A DNA stretch of 64,000 nucleotides from Oligoflexia bacterium (lineage in GTDB: Bacteria > Bdellovibrionota > Bacteriovoracia > Bacteriovoracales > Bacteriovoracaceae). The notes below the pieces were generated by a model. The model saw only the letters and a program-made list of their open reading frames with translations. It was not told the DNA's origin and did not search any database. Location of the stretch: positions 124,001 to 188,000 of the forward strand of contig JADGAN010000002.1 in the NCBI GenBank assembly GCA_015231955.1. The letters run 5' to 3'. The position numbers and the translations under genes were made by a program. Position 1 is the stretch's first letter. Each line of letters opens with the position of its first letter. Shown piece by piece: positions 16,338-24,998 of the stretch.

Positions 16338-17016
16338 ATAACACGGCCTCCCTAAAATTTTCGGCCGCCCGCTTTGCCAGCTCCAAAACTATATAGCTTT
16401 CCTGTCCCTTATTCTTGGTAAAGTTCACCACGGCCCCTGTATCGCTACCAAAACCTGCATCAACTGCTCGCCCAAATGATCCACTCACGCCTACACTATG
16501 AGAAAAAATAGTTCTCGGTGGCTTAAATGAAAGTTTGCTAAGTGTAGACAAAAAATATGCAATGTCTTGTTGAGTAGGATCTTTAATCAAAACCAGCGTA
16601 AGCGTCAACGAAACCATCGATGTAGTCAACACCTGAAATCGTTTACGCCCCCCAATATCCACATTAGTACCACCACCAGATCCCGTCACCGCACGTACAT
16701 TAGGAGCAGAACTCACAATTCCCAGTAAGACTGCATCAGTGTTCTTATGCTCTCCTGAATAAACCTTTAATCCAGGATAACGCAACAAAGAATTCATAAT
16801 CTCCCTGGTAAAAGGGCCCGCAACGTTGGCAAGCGAGCTTGTGTTTTGAAACATTGGCACCGCAATACTCTTTACATCATATTGGGCAAAAGGATTGTCT
16901 ACTACCTTAAATCGATATCCGGCACATCCAACGACCGAAAGCAGCATCAATGGCCACAACAATACCAACACAGGAATAACTTTTTCACTATTGAAAATAT
17001 TCGTTAAAAAGATCAT
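16327..17016 (-). CDS. lptE: LptE-like LPS-assembly lipoprotein
   Basis: A 229-residue predicted outer-membrane lipoprotein. A hydrophobic signal peptide ends in VVGC with Cys31 as the lipidation site, followed by AGYRFKV. Then come VKSIAVPMFQNTS and a 'TREIMNSLLRYPGLKVYS' type segment, the usual LptE order, and a late YIVLELAKRAAENFREAVL helix. LptE plugs the LptD barrel and helps to deliver lipopolysaccharide to the cell surface. The lptE-holA order and 11-base overlap support the assignment. A glycine-rich stretch (residues 118-128) is low complexity. No good Shine-Dalgarno sequence is visible. Confidence 0.72.
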   Translation of the reverse strand: MIFLTNIFNSEKVIPVLVLLWPLMLLSVVGCAGYRFKVVDNPFAQYDVKSIAVPMFQNTSSLANVAGPFTREIMNSLLRYPGLKVYSGEHKNTDAVLLGIVSSAPNVRAVTGSGGGTNVDIGGRKRFQVLTTSMVSLTLTLVLIKDPTQQDIAYFLSTLSKLSFKPPRTIFSHSVGVSGSFGRAVDAGFGSDTGAVVNFTKNKGQESYIVLELAKRAAENFREAVLYAF

Positions 17017-17116
17017 AGTGTAGGCGTATATTTTTTAAGATGGTAATTTATTTACTCATATATATTATATATTGATCTTAATCGTTCTAACCAAATAACC
17101 ATAAAATTACAACCGA

Positions 17117-17758
17117 ATGTCATATAAAAGAAAAAAAAGATTTAAATCATTCTCCATGGCCGACCTCTTTTCTCGAGAAGAATATAAAACAATCGATAGT
17201 GCTTCTCTAGCTTCTCCCGCTTCTCCGGCTTCTCCTTCCACTTCTCCTTCTCACACGACTCCTCTCCTTCGCGCTCGCGGACTCATGAGTAGCTCCCTTG
17301 ATTTCCTAAACCTCATTCGCAAGTGGCCTGAAATTGTCGGAAATCACTTAGGGCAAAACACCATTCCTGGAAAAGTCCAAAGCTCCCAACTTATCATCTT
17401 CTCCAAGCACGCCCTCTACTCACAAGAATTAAACTTCATGAGTGAACTCATCAAAGAGAGAGTCTTCAAAGAATTTCCACGGCTTAAAAAGAAATTCAAC
17501 TCCATTAAATTTATCACCTCTCCCAACTCCTTTGATGAAGCTTCCTCAAAGGCCCTAGAGCAACCCCCCTCCTCCATCCTCGCCAGCAACACCTCTGAAT
17601 CTCCAGAGGCGGCCCCCCAAAAAAAGGCCAACCTTCACCCCCAATCACCCCAATACAAGCAAATCGTTCGCAACGCCCAAACAACCTTCGAAGACATCGA
17701 AGACCCCAAACTCCGCGAACTCCTCACCTCTCTCCTCATCCAAATCCACCTCCCCTAA
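17117..17758 (+). CDS. dciA: DUF721 protein, DciA-like helicase loader
   Basis: A 213-residue protein with a DUF721 core at about residues 60-130: LIRKWPEIVGNHLGQNTIPGKVQSSQLIIFS, then LYSQELNFMSELI. In many bacteria this family (DciA) loads or activates the replicative helicase DnaB. The N-terminal part has a simple Ser-Pro-Ala repeat (about 30-45) and the C-terminal part is proline-rich, so both flanks are probably disordered. It lies on the plus strand next to the clamp-loader gene holA. Its last four bases overlap the convergent methyltransferase. Confidence 0.72.
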   Translation: MSYKRKKRFKSFSMADLFSREEYKTIDSASLASPASPASPSTSPSHTTPLLRARGLMSSSLDFLNLIRKWPEIVGNHLGQNTIPGKVQSSQLIIFSKHALYSQELNFMSELIKERVFKEFPRLKKKFNSIKFITSPNSFDEASSKALEQPPSSILASNTSESPEAAPQKKANLHPQSPQYKQIVRNAQTTFEDIEDPKLRELLTSLLIQIHLP

Positions 17759-18318
17759 GAGCGAACAGCGACGACCAGCGAAGTGCCATGCACTTGGGGA
17801 AGGCGGGTTGAGAAAAGGGCAAAGGAGCGAGGATGGGGAGCTAAAGAGCGATCAATAGTTTGTAGAAATTCCGCCATGGAATCACGGACAAAAAAGCGAC
17901 AAATATTTCGCTGTAGGCCCTTAGGCGAAATTTTTCCCGCGCCCACACTAAAGTAGGGTGGATTTGAAACAATGATATCGTAGCTATGTCCACCGTCAAA
18001 TTCGCTGAAAGAGCAGTTAAATATTCTTTTAGGAATAGTATTTGCAAAGTGATGACAATTCTCTTCTATAAAGGGAATGAATTCAGGTTGAAGTTCACAA
18101 AAATGGAGTTCAAGCGAGATAGTTGGTAGAGTAGCGACAAGAGAACGAGCAAGCTCAATGCCAATAACTCCATTGCCTGCGCCTAGGTCTAAAATTTTAA
18201 GTGTCTTTATTTTTACTTTCTCCTCACTACCTAGCAGATACTTGGCTGCCAGTTTTGCGACCATAATGGAGTCTTGGTTAAAGCGGTAAAAATCGGGAGA
18301 GATGTAGTCTTTGATCAT
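17755..18318 (-). CDS. TrmN6-like tRNA/RNA adenine-N6 methyltransferase
   Basis: A 187-residue SAM-dependent methyltransferase with the N6-adenine pattern. Motif I, ILDLGAGNGVIGIELA, begins at about 42, FCELQPEF is the acidic-loop equivalent and the catalytic SNPPYF lies at 118-123. The N-terminus DFYRFNQDSIMVAKLAA is like TrmN6 (YfiC), which modifies A37 of tRNA(Val). At 187 residues it is shorter than E. coli TrmN6 (about 245), with the C-terminal part apparently reduced. It follows tsaC, another tRNA-modification gene, by only seven bases. Confidence 0.78.
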   Translation of the reverse strand: MIKDYISPDFYRFNQDSIMVAKLAAKYLLGSEEKVKIKTLKILDLGAGNGVIGIELARSLVATLPTISLELHFCELQPEFIPFIEENCHHFANTIPKRIFNCSFSEFDGGHSYDIIVSNPPYFSVGAGKISPKGLQRNICRFFVRDSMAEFLQTIDRSLAPHPRSFALFSTRLPQVHGTSLVVAVRS

Positions 18319-18325
18319 CGTTTCG

Positions 18326-18964
18326 TTATGCTAAAAGCAGCTCCGCAATCCCGGCCGCAAATCGTCCTTCACGCACAATCTGTAAACAGGGTTGTTTGCC
18401 GCTGCAACCAGCAGGAGCTTTTTTTAAAAAAATGATAGTAGAGGCCTGCCCTGAAGGAGAAAACGTTGGAAGTGCTTGCAGGCATTCGCGTTTATGAATA
18501 AACTTTGCATCTGCAGCGTATGTCTGCCAAAAGCGCTCAGCACCCTCCCAATCACTTATCGGTGGATCAGATGTGAGATTAAGGCTGGTTGTAACGATAG
18601 GTGCGCCCCCAAGATCATGGACTATTTGCAAAATCCATGGGTAAGCAAGACAGCGAAACAACACAGAGTCACTCCCTTGATAGATCCATGTAGGAACACT
18701 TTGCTTCAGAAGCTCTAGTGGCACGCCAAGGCTGCACTCACTTGCAAACACCTTTTGTAAAACTTCAGTAGAAAAGGGGAGATCATCAAGAGAGACAAAT
18801 TGTGCCAATGTCTCTAAGGATGAAACTAAAACAGATACAGGCCTTGGAAACTGCACTTTTTTTATTTGCATTACCTGCAAAAAAGCGCTCTCTGAGTAGA
18901 TACTGCCTCCGATGCCCCAAACAGTATCTGTGGGATAAATATAGATTGTGTTATGCTCTTTCAT
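18326..18964 (-). CDS. tsaC: threonylcarbamoyl-AMP synthase, Sua5/YrdC family
   Basis: A 212-residue YrdC-domain enzyme making threonylcarbamoyl-AMP for the t6A37 modification of ANN-decoding tRNAs. YIYPTDTVWGIGG (8-20) is diagnostic, followed by KKVQFPRPVSVLV, TSLNLTSDPP and SGQASTII. Only the catalytic YrdC domain is present, without the Sua5 linker domain. The start shares ATGA with the upstream GYF-like gene, and a tRNA methyltransferase follows, forming a small tRNA-modification cluster. Confidence 0.88.
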   Translation of the reverse strand: MKEHNTIYIYPTDTVWGIGGSIYSESAFLQVMQIKKVQFPRPVSVLVSSLETLAQFVSLDDLPFSTEVLQKVFASECSLGVPLELLKQSVPTWIYQGSDSVLFRCLAYPWILQIVHDLGGAPIVTTSLNLTSDPPISDWEGAERFWQTYAADAKFIHKRECLQALPTFSPSGQASTIIFLKKAPAGCSGKQPCLQIVREGRFAAGIAELLLA

Positions 18965-19923
18965 GACTTCCCTACTAACCTAAACCACCCCAATAGCTTA
19001 ACTCCCGCATAAATGGCAACTATAAAAGAAAGCAGACCAATCACTATGAGGTACTTAAAATATTGATCGCGCTTTTTTATAATTTTTTTCTTAATGCCAA
19101 TACCAGTACCAGTACCAGTACCAATACCAGTCGAAGCCTTCATGTCTGGAGGAGGGGTGACACTTGTTGGCGTTGCTAAAGAAGGGTGTTCGAGCTTTAT
19201 TTCAGGTTTAGGTTGTTTAACCTCAACTTTAGGCCCCTGGACAGTAATGGAATGCTCGCGACTCTCTTCTGTGAGTTTATACATCTCTGCTTGCAGCTGA
19301 GCTGTTTTTCCAGACGAGATATCTCGTACCATATCTTTTATTCTATCACCACTAACGGCCAAAGTAACATCACTCATGATGGCATAGTTAGGATCAGTCA
19401 AAGACTCGTCATGTTCATGTTCATGTTCATGTTCATGTTCATGTTCATGTTCATGTTCATGTTCATGCTTTTTTTCCTGTGCCTGTGCTTGCTCTTGCAC
19501 TTGTACTTGCGCCTCTACAAGTATTTGATCAAATTGACTTAAATCGGGATACTCCAAATCTACTTTCGAGGGCAAACACACCTCGTCGCCGTTTTCAAGT
19601 GTAGTATGAACAACAGCACGTTCTTTGATCATCTCCATGACTGGATCATTTGCAGCATCATCAGTCGGTGGCCACATTATACCCTTAGTAAGCACATCCA
19701 AGGGTTCTGCAATGGGATTGAAGGATTGTTGTTCATCTCCTAAAATGTATCGCTCAACAAAATCCTTTTCCTTAATGTAAAACCAATGGCCGTTTCCTGC
19801 ACAAACTTCATCCATGGGATTGATCATCTGCTTATCTACTAACTCCAATATCTTCTCTTTGGATACCGGTCCAAGGATTTGATGTCCTCTGGTTCTAATT
19901 AGCCAATTTTTTCTCGTTTTCAC
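18961..19923 (-). CDS. GYF-like N-terminal domain protein with His-Glu repeat and C-terminal membrane anchor
   Basis: A 320-residue protein of unknown function. Residues 7-60 (WLIRTRGHQILGPVSKEKILELV...GNGHWFYI) resemble the GYF_2/DUF4339 module, a probable peptide-binding fold. Residues 135-175 are low complexity, with Gln/Ala/Val repeats followed by about ten His-Glu dipeptides. A second repeat of Gly-Thr and Gly-Ile (about 268-278) precedes a single transmembrane segment at 292-312, YLIVIGLLSFIVAIYAG. The bulk is thus cytoplasmic with a C-terminal anchor. Histidine-rich tracts can bind metals; whether this one does is unknown. It is translationally coupled to tsaC by ATGA. Confidence 0.6.
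   Translation of the reverse strand: MKTRKNWLIRTRGHQILGPVSKEKILELVDKQMINPMDEVCAGNGHWFYIKEKDFVERYILGDEQQSFNPIAEPLDVLTKGIMWPPTDDAANDPVMEMIKERAVVHTTLENGDEVCLPSKVDLEYPDLSQFDQILVEAQVQVQEQAQAQEKKHEHEHEHEHEHEHEHEHEHDESLTDPNYAIMSDVTLAVSGDRIKDMVRDISSGKTAQLQAEMYKLTEESREHSITVQGPKVEVKQPKPEIKLEHPSLATPTSVTPPPDMKASTGIGTGTGTGIGIKKKIIKKRDQYFKYLIVIGLLSFIVAIYAGVKLLGWFRLVGKS
19410..19469 (-). repeat. hexanucleotide microsatellite (CATGTT)n
   Basis: Nine perfect tandem copies of CATGTT and a tenth, CATGCT, encode the His-Glu repeat of the GYF-like protein on the minus strand. Slippage would change protein length by two residues per unit without a frameshift, so this tract is a candidate for length polymorphism between strains. 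Confidence 0.9.
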
Positions 19924-19959
19924 ACCATTACCCCTTCACTATCTCAAACATACACTACA

Positions 19960-21102
19960 TCACACATATACTCGCGGAACTCGATCTGAGATATTACAAA
20001 GAATTTCATAAGGAATCACTCCATGTTTTTCCGCCATTTCCTGAAGTGAGCTTGGTGAATGATCCCAAAGTACCAACTTATCACCAATTTTAAACTCTTT
20101 TTGCGATTCCATTGGAAACAGAAGCGCACTCATATCCATACTAATTCTTCCTACAATGTTCCCATCGTGCTCTTTGTAACGCAGGCACATCTTATGGTAT
20201 TGATTTAAAATTCCATCTCCATATCCAAGTGCAATATAAACCAAAGTCCCATTACTGGGACAAGTTGCACCCCCATATCCAATACAGTCACCTCTTTTTA
20301 CAGGATAAAAATCGATCACATTGGTCTCCAGTGAAGAAACATTTTTTCCACTCCAGTGCCCACAGGCTTCCCTTGTTGTTGCATCTAATGCACTCAACCC
20401 ATACATTAAAAGCCCTGGGCGAATATGTGTCTCCTCTCTTAGCGCCACTCCCTGCTCAATCGCCCCAGAATTGGCCATAGAACTTCGCTCTATATTAATT
20501 CCTGCGGCCCTGAAATCACTTTTGATTTTTTGGAAGAGAGAAAATTGCCGTGTACTTTGATTTGTATCATCAGCAAGGTTAATGAGTTGAGAGGAGCACG
20601 CAAAGTGCGACATCATATGATAGATCTCTTTTCTTCCTTTTTGCTTTAAGAGAGCAATCGCTGCGGCAATATCGCCTGCTTTAATCCCTAAACGATTCAT
20701 ACCCGTATCCATTTTGAGACAGAGAGGAAGGTGTTGGCACTCACGATTTCCCAAAATCCACTCCAATTTTTGTAAGGAGGAGATCACTGGAATCAAGCGT
20801 TTTGACAAGTAGTAATCAATCCCTCCATTCATCTCCAAATCTAAATCGGAAAGGACATAAAGATCAAATTGTAAGTCGGTTAGAGAGTTCCGGATAAAGA
20901 CCGCTTCTCCCAGTGATGCACATCCAAAACTATCAATATCAAGCTGGTTACAAGCATAGCGGACAATAGGCACCATCCCTAACCCATAGGCATTAGACTT
21001 AATCACAAACAAGACATCACTATTAGGTGCAAGTCCTCTGATCTTCTGATAATTTTCTGCTAAAATATTCAAATCAACTTTTAATCTTGTTTTAAAGCGC
21101 AT
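19960..21102 (-). CDS. alr: alanine racemase
   Basis: A 380-residue PLP-dependent, fold-III enzyme that interconverts L- and D-alanine for peptidoglycan. Lys35 in VIKSNAYGLG is the PLP lysine; LKMDTGMNRLGI, MSHFACS and MANSGAIE follow, then RPGLLMYGL. The second catalytic residue, a tyrosine, is in DCIGYGGAT (about 265-275), and VGRISMDMSAL is the usual C-terminal motif. All key residues are present and the length is typical. It lies 36 bases before the GYF-like gene, so the two may be cotranscribed. Confidence 0.94.
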   Translation of the reverse strand: MRFKTRLKVDLNILAENYQKIRGLAPNSDVLFVIKSNAYGLGMVPIVRYACNQLDIDSFGCASLGEAVFIRNSLTDLQFDLYVLSDLDLEMNGGIDYYLSKRLIPVISSLQKLEWILGNRECQHLPLCLKMDTGMNRLGIKAGDIAAAIALLKQKGRKEIYHMMSHFACSSQLINLADDTNQSTRQFSLFQKIKSDFRAAGINIERSSMANSGAIEQGVALREETHIRPGLLMYGLSALDATTREACGHWSGKNVSSLETNVIDFYPVKRGDCIGYGGATCPSNGTLVYIALGYGDGILNQYHKMCLRYKEHDGNIVGRISMDMSALLFPMESQKEFKIGDKLVLWDHSPSSLQEMAEKHGVIPYEILCNISDRVPRVYV

Positions 21103-21147
21103 GTTAAAATCACCTTGTTTAAATCACACTATTTAATTAAATCATCT

Positions 21148-22662
21148 TCATTCCAAATTTAAATATCTAAAATACTCCTCAACTCTGGAACTAACTCGAT
21201 TCAATTCTGGCACAATCCCCATCAACACAAATTCTAGATTTTGATCATGATCATTAAAATATTTGTCATGTGGAAAACTTAATATGGCCTTTTGTAAATC
21301 CTCTTTCAATCGATTTGCATCTTTATCATCAACTAAAATAGCAATATGATAGATGCCTGTGCTCGCATAGTAAAAATCCACCGCTGTCGCTACTAACATT
21401 TTGGCAATAAAATCACTTGTCCACTGGGCCCAATCAAAAGTCCATAACTCATTATCAACGACCAATTCGTATAATCCCTGAAAATCGATGTCAAACAGAG
21501 CGTTCTTCTTACAATGAAGAAGCGTAGGATTTTCCAGCATTCCTAGCATCTTCCAAGGTGTAATTTGTTTATCGCTCATGAAATTCTCAAGTGAGTCCTT
21601 CTCCATCACCAGCATTCTATATTGTACCTGAAATAGCATCTCCATCGTCTTCCAACTAGGAACTCGTCCCTTCCTCTCGCCTAAAAAAATAATGGCATCG
21701 GGAAAAAAGGAGCGTCCATAAAGGAAGAGAGGATTGCAATCGTGTCCGAAAGTGGTTAAGGCGATTTCGAACATCTGATCTTGCAGTGCCTCGCTCATTC
21801 CTTTGAATAAGGCCTGTCCACTGTTTTTTCCTTTGTATGAAGATCTGCTAGAACCAGCAATAGAGATCGTTTCCAATGCTCGATAACGAGGATGATTAAT
21901 TACAGGTGAAACCACCTCTTTCTCTTTGGTATCGAGATAAGCAATGCTAAAAAGCTCGACATCAGGCCAACGATCAAGGACATCCACCACAAACTCCCAA
22001 AAGTTCTCTCGCCCTCCGTACCGCCCCTTGCTTGCATTTGCATTTAAAATATTTATAATTTGCGACTGAGTTTTCGACTCCTCTCGCATTTTTTGTAAAT
22101 TCTCCTGCAGCTGTTGATTTTTTTTCCTAAGAATGGTGTTTTGCTCTTGTAACTTACTGTTGATTTCATCACCAGCTGAAATTTTATCCACTCGCTTACA
22201 GACCACATTTAATGTCTGTGTGTAGTAATCTTCGGCAAGTTGCTCATGATCCTCCTTTTCAAAAAAATCAAAGTTCCCCTTTTCAATCAATCCAAAGTGA
22301 GCAAATTCGCTGGTACTCACTAGCAAGGGCCGAGTGGTTTCAGTATAAAAAAAGGCCACTCGTAGAGAGTTACTTAAGATTAAGGGGTGCTCCCTCAAAA
22401 CCAGGTTTCCATCACTCATCTTTTTAACATCGACGATGGCAAAGGCAGGAATATGGCCAATTGCTGCATTCCAAAAATCATTCAACTCTTTGAAATAGTA
22501 AGAAAGCAATCCCATTTTTCTAAGAGCATTAGAGATCTTCAAGGCACTCTCCACTTCCTCTAAAAGCAGATAGACCGGGCCTTGTAGGGAAAGAGTAAGC
22601 TCTGCCCCTGACCGTACCTTCTCTTCCTCTTCTCTTTTCAATCGCTTCTCAATATTTTCCAT
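21148..22662 (-). CDS. multidomain regulator-like protein (receiver-like, coiled coil, GAF-like, GGDEF-like)
   Basis: A 504-residue cytoplasmic protein I cannot assign to a named family. Residues 25-135 alternate strands and helices like a response-regulator receiver (VYLLLEEVESALKISNALRKMG; FAIVDVKKMSDG) but lack a full acidic pocket. Residues 165-210 form a glutamine- and lysine-rich coiled coil. Residues 215-355 look like a GAF-type sensor, and residues 370-500 contain DIDFQGLYELV, STGIYHIAILVDD and LKEDLQKAI, reminiscent of a GGDEF fold without the GGDEF motif. Such decayed architectures suggest a regulatory or scaffolding role without enzymatic activity. It faces away from the yceD-fab operon. 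Confidence 0.5.
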   Translation of the reverse strand: MENIEKRLKREEEEKVRSGAELTLSLQGPVYLLLEEVESALKISNALRKMGLLSYYFKELNDFWNAAIGHIPAFAIVDVKKMSDGNLVLREHPLILSNSLRVAFFYTETTRPLLVSTSEFAHFGLIEKGNFDFFEKEDHEQLAEDYYTQTLNVVCKRVDKISAGDEINSKLQEQNTILRKKNQQLQENLQKMREESKTQSQIINILNANASKGRYGGRENFWEFVVDVLDRWPDVELFSIAYLDTKEKEVVSPVINHPRYRALETISIAGSSRSSYKGKNSGQALFKGMSEALQDQMFEIALTTFGHDCNPLFLYGRSFFPDAIIFLGERKGRVPSWKTMEMLFQVQYRMLVMEKDSLENFMSDKQITPWKMLGMLENPTLLHCKKNALFDIDFQGLYELVVDNELWTFDWAQWTSDFIAKMLVATAVDFYYASTGIYHIAILVDDKDANRLKEDLQKAILSFPHDKYFNDHDQNLEFVLMGIVPELNRVSSRVEEYFRYLNLE

Positions 22663-22708
22663 CCCACCCCCTCTTCCCCTATCTTTAAGAATAACACTTT
22701 TTTTCTAA

Positions 22709-22736
22709 TTGAAAAACCGTGTTAATTTTATATAAT
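22709..22736 (+). promoter_or_regulatory. sigma70-type promoter of the yceD-rpmF-fab operon
   Basis: TTGAAA at 22709-22714 and a perfect TATAAT at 22731-22736 are separated by 16 bases. They stand about 65 bases before the yceD start. This is the clearest housekeeping promoter in the window and fits the need for strong expression of L32 and fatty acid synthesis genes. Confidence 0.68.
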
Positions 22737-22800
22737 CCGGCATTAACTTTAACGAATACCCGGGGTAACCGGGTTGACCAGAATGACCGAGGTTCTATCT

Positions 22801-23433
22801 ATGTACACACCAAAACCCGAAACCCCCCAGGCCGAAATCAACACTCGCCACTTAAAACTCAACGACTCCATCCATTTTCAGACTAACCACCGTTGTGAGT
22901 GGGTTCGCGAGCTCTTAAATGAGGTCAATGCTGCCAGAGAAGATGAAGATCATGGTGCGATCATTGCAGAGAACTCCTTTTTAGAGGTCGATTTCACCTT
23001 AAATAAGAAAACCTCCAGTGAACACCCAGAGTACATTACTATTAAGGGCATTATCAAAACTACCTTTTGGACTTATTGTATCCGCTGTTTGCAGCATATG
23101 CCTGAAACACTTAAAATTGACCTTAAGGCATGTTTTGTCCCAGAGAAGTTTGAGCATATGGCCGAATATAAAGATCAGATAACAGTCTATGCCGACAATG
23201 AAGAGATGGATCTCTACTTTTATAAGCAAAGCCTAAATCTTCGCGATTTTTTACAGGAACAAATCTCGATCAATATTGACCCACTTCCACTCCACTCAGA
23301 GAGTTGTATGGGCCTTTGCCAGATGTGTGGCCATAATTTAAATGAAGGATCATGCGCTCACCTCCACTCTAAAATAGATAGTGAAGATATGAGTGAGGGA
23401 AAGCGCATCCAATTTCGCCCCACACTGCACTAA
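22801..23433 (+). CDS. yceD: YceD/DUF177 family protein
   Basis: A 210-residue protein of the DUF177 family, whose members are typically encoded just before rpmF and are linked to 23S rRNA accumulation and ribosome assembly. The conserved cysteine pair CIRCL (about 95) and the later CMGLCQMCGHNLNEGSC suggest metal binding; LRDFLQEQISINIDPLPLH is the typical central motif. The ATG at 22801 has GAGG eight bases upstream and is preferred to an ATG at 22783 or a TTG at 22774. Confidence 0.82.
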   Translation: MYTPKPETPQAEINTRHLKLNDSIHFQTNHRCEWVRELLNEVNAAREDEDHGAIIAENSFLEVDFTLNKKTSSEHPEYITIKGIIKTTFWTYCIRCLQHMPETLKIDLKACFVPEKFEHMAEYKDQITVYADNEEMDLYFYKQSLNLRDFLQEQISINIDPLPLHSESCMGLCQMCGHNLNEGSCAHLHSKIDSEDMSEGKRIQFRPTLH

Positions 23434-23544
23434 AGTGATCCTCATAATAAAATCTTGCCTTAATATTGTCTTAATTGAGAATATAGAGTAAAAGGGTTAC
23501 TCATAATTGACTGAATTTGACTGACTGTTGACGTCGGAGGAAAA

Positions 23545-23775
23545 ATGGCGACTCCCAAGAAAAGAACTAGTGTTTCACGTAAAGGAATGAGAAGAGCAGG
23601 ACAACATCATAAATTATATAGAAAATTTCCTATGGTTTGTCCCAACTGCAAAGATCTAACCATGCCACACGCTGCATGCCCCTCTTGTGGTACTTATAAA
23701 TCTCGCGAAATCTTTGCAATTAAAGCTGCAAAAGATGAAGCTGAAGAGGGTACAACAGAAGAGAGTCAAGGATAA
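23545..23775 (+). CDS. rpmF: 50S ribosomal protein L32
   Basis: A 76-residue L32. It begins ATPKKRTSVSRKGMRRAGQHH and carries a zinc ribbon with two cysteine pairs (CPNC and CPSC), the metal-binding version. The acidic tail (about 60-76, DEAEEGTTEESQG) is longer than in most L32 proteins. GGAGGA lies just upstream of the ATG. It is followed by fabH without the usual plsX. Confidence 0.95.
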   Translation: MATPKKRTSVSRKGMRRAGQHHKLYRKFPMVCPNCKDLTMPHAACPSCGTYKSREIFAIKAAKDEAEEGTTEESQG

Positions 23776-23868
23776 CTTCCTCTCGCTTTGTAAGTGTTAA
23801 AACTTCAACGCTACATTACTCACTACAGCAAAGTGTTACTACCAACACCGCTTAAACAATCGTCCATG

Positions 23869-23927
23869 TTCGTTTTGTACGTCTTGTACGTTTTGTACTT
23901 ATTTTTACTTTTTTTACTTCTTTTAAG
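23869..23927 (+). repeat. degenerate 9-base tandem repeats between rpmF and fabH
   Basis: The spacer upstream of fabH is built from repeats of about nine bases: TTTTGTACG, TCTTGTACG and TTTTGTACT, followed by drifting copies such as TTTTTTACT and TCTTTTAAG. GTAC inside them is self-complementary. It stands where plsX is often found, but contains no coding remnant that I can recognise. Pyrimidine richness on the coding strand could form a Rho-binding region; that is speculation. Confidence 0.5.
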
Positions 23928-23942
23928 ATGAGGTCACTTAAG

Positions 23943-24947
23943 ATGTCATTTTTTCGAACCAAAATCCTCGGGACAGGAATGTGTTACCCACAAAGAGTAT
24001 TCTCTAATGATGATTTTGCAAAAATCATCGATACCAGCGATGAGTGGATTACTGAGCGCACAGGAATCAAGAGAAGAAGATTTGCATCGCTTGAGGGAGG
24101 TGAATTCCCAAGCGACCTGGCCAAAGGGGCAACGGAAGAGGCGCTACAAAACGCAAACCTTAAACCCAATGATATAGACCTTATCATTTTTGCAACGATC
24201 ACTCCCGATTACCGGCTCCCAAGTTGTGCAACCATTTTGCAAACGAAGCTTGGAATCACCAACCAGTGTGCGGCCGTCGATATTGTTGCTGCTTGTTCTG
24301 GATTTATTTATGGAGTAACGATGGCGCACTCTATGATTCAAACGGGGCTGATCAAACGCGCCCTGGTGGTTGGGGCGGAGATGTTAAGTCGCGAAATCAA
24401 CCTTGAAGATCGCGCCTCTTGCATCTTATTTGGTGATGGGTGTGGAGTCGCCATTATTGGCCGCAATGAAGATGCAAACGATCCTAGTGAAATCCTCACA
24501 ACAAAAATTGGTGCCGACGGAACTGGACGTGAATTTTTTCAACAAGAGTATGGTGGTAGTGCCAACCCTTTTACGCCAGAAGTTTTACAAACCTCTGCAC
24601 GCTTTATGGCCATGCAAGGAAAAGAGATGTTTCGAGTGGCCGTAAGAACGCTTACTGATATCTCAACCTCTGCACTTGAAGCGGCCAACCTCAAGATAAG
24701 TGACATTCATTGGTTTGTTCCTCATCAGGCGAACATTCGCATCATTGAGGCCACCGGAAATCGTTTGGGAGTTCCAGCAGAAAAAGTTATTATCAATATT
24801 AACGAGTATGCGAACACCTCTGCCGCCACCGTGCCGACCGCATTTCATGGTGCTGTAAAGGCAGGGCAGATCAAACGCGGAGACCTGGTACTGATGTCGG
24901 CATTTGGTGCTGGCCTTACGGCAGGATCGCTGGTAGTTCGCTACTAA
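23943..24947 (+). CDS. fabH: 3-oxoacyl-ACP synthase III
   Basis: KAS III of 334 residues; it starts fatty acid synthesis by condensing acetyl-CoA with malonyl-ACP. The catalytic triad is complete: Cys118 in VAACSGFIYG, His in VPHQANIRI and Asn in YANTSAATVP. SDEWITERTGIKRRR is the family N-terminal signature. ATG 23943 has GAGGT nine bases upstream; the ATG at 23928 lacks a ribosome binding site. It begins the contiguous fabH-D-G-acpP-fabF run. Confidence 0.94.
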   Translation: MSFFRTKILGTGMCYPQRVFSNDDFAKIIDTSDEWITERTGIKRRRFASLEGGEFPSDLAKGATEEALQNANLKPNDIDLIIFATITPDYRLPSCATILQTKLGITNQCAAVDIVAACSGFIYGVTMAHSMIQTGLIKRALVVGAEMLSREINLEDRASCILFGDGCGVAIIGRNEDANDPSEILTTKIGADGTGREFFQQEYGGSANPFTPEVLQTSARFMAMQGKEMFRVAVRTLTDISTSALEAANLKISDIHWFVPHQANIRIIEATGNRLGVPAEKVIININEYANTSAATVPTAFHGAVKAGQIKRGDLVLMSAFGAGLTAGSLVVRY

Positions 24948-24998
24948 TACTAACGAATAAAATAACATGAGCAATATCATTTGGGAGGGTTATAGAGT

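Noticed and set aside
19410-19469. Tandem repeat that could be mistaken for a short CRISPR-like array
   Set aside because: The units are six bases without spacers and are in frame inside a coding region.
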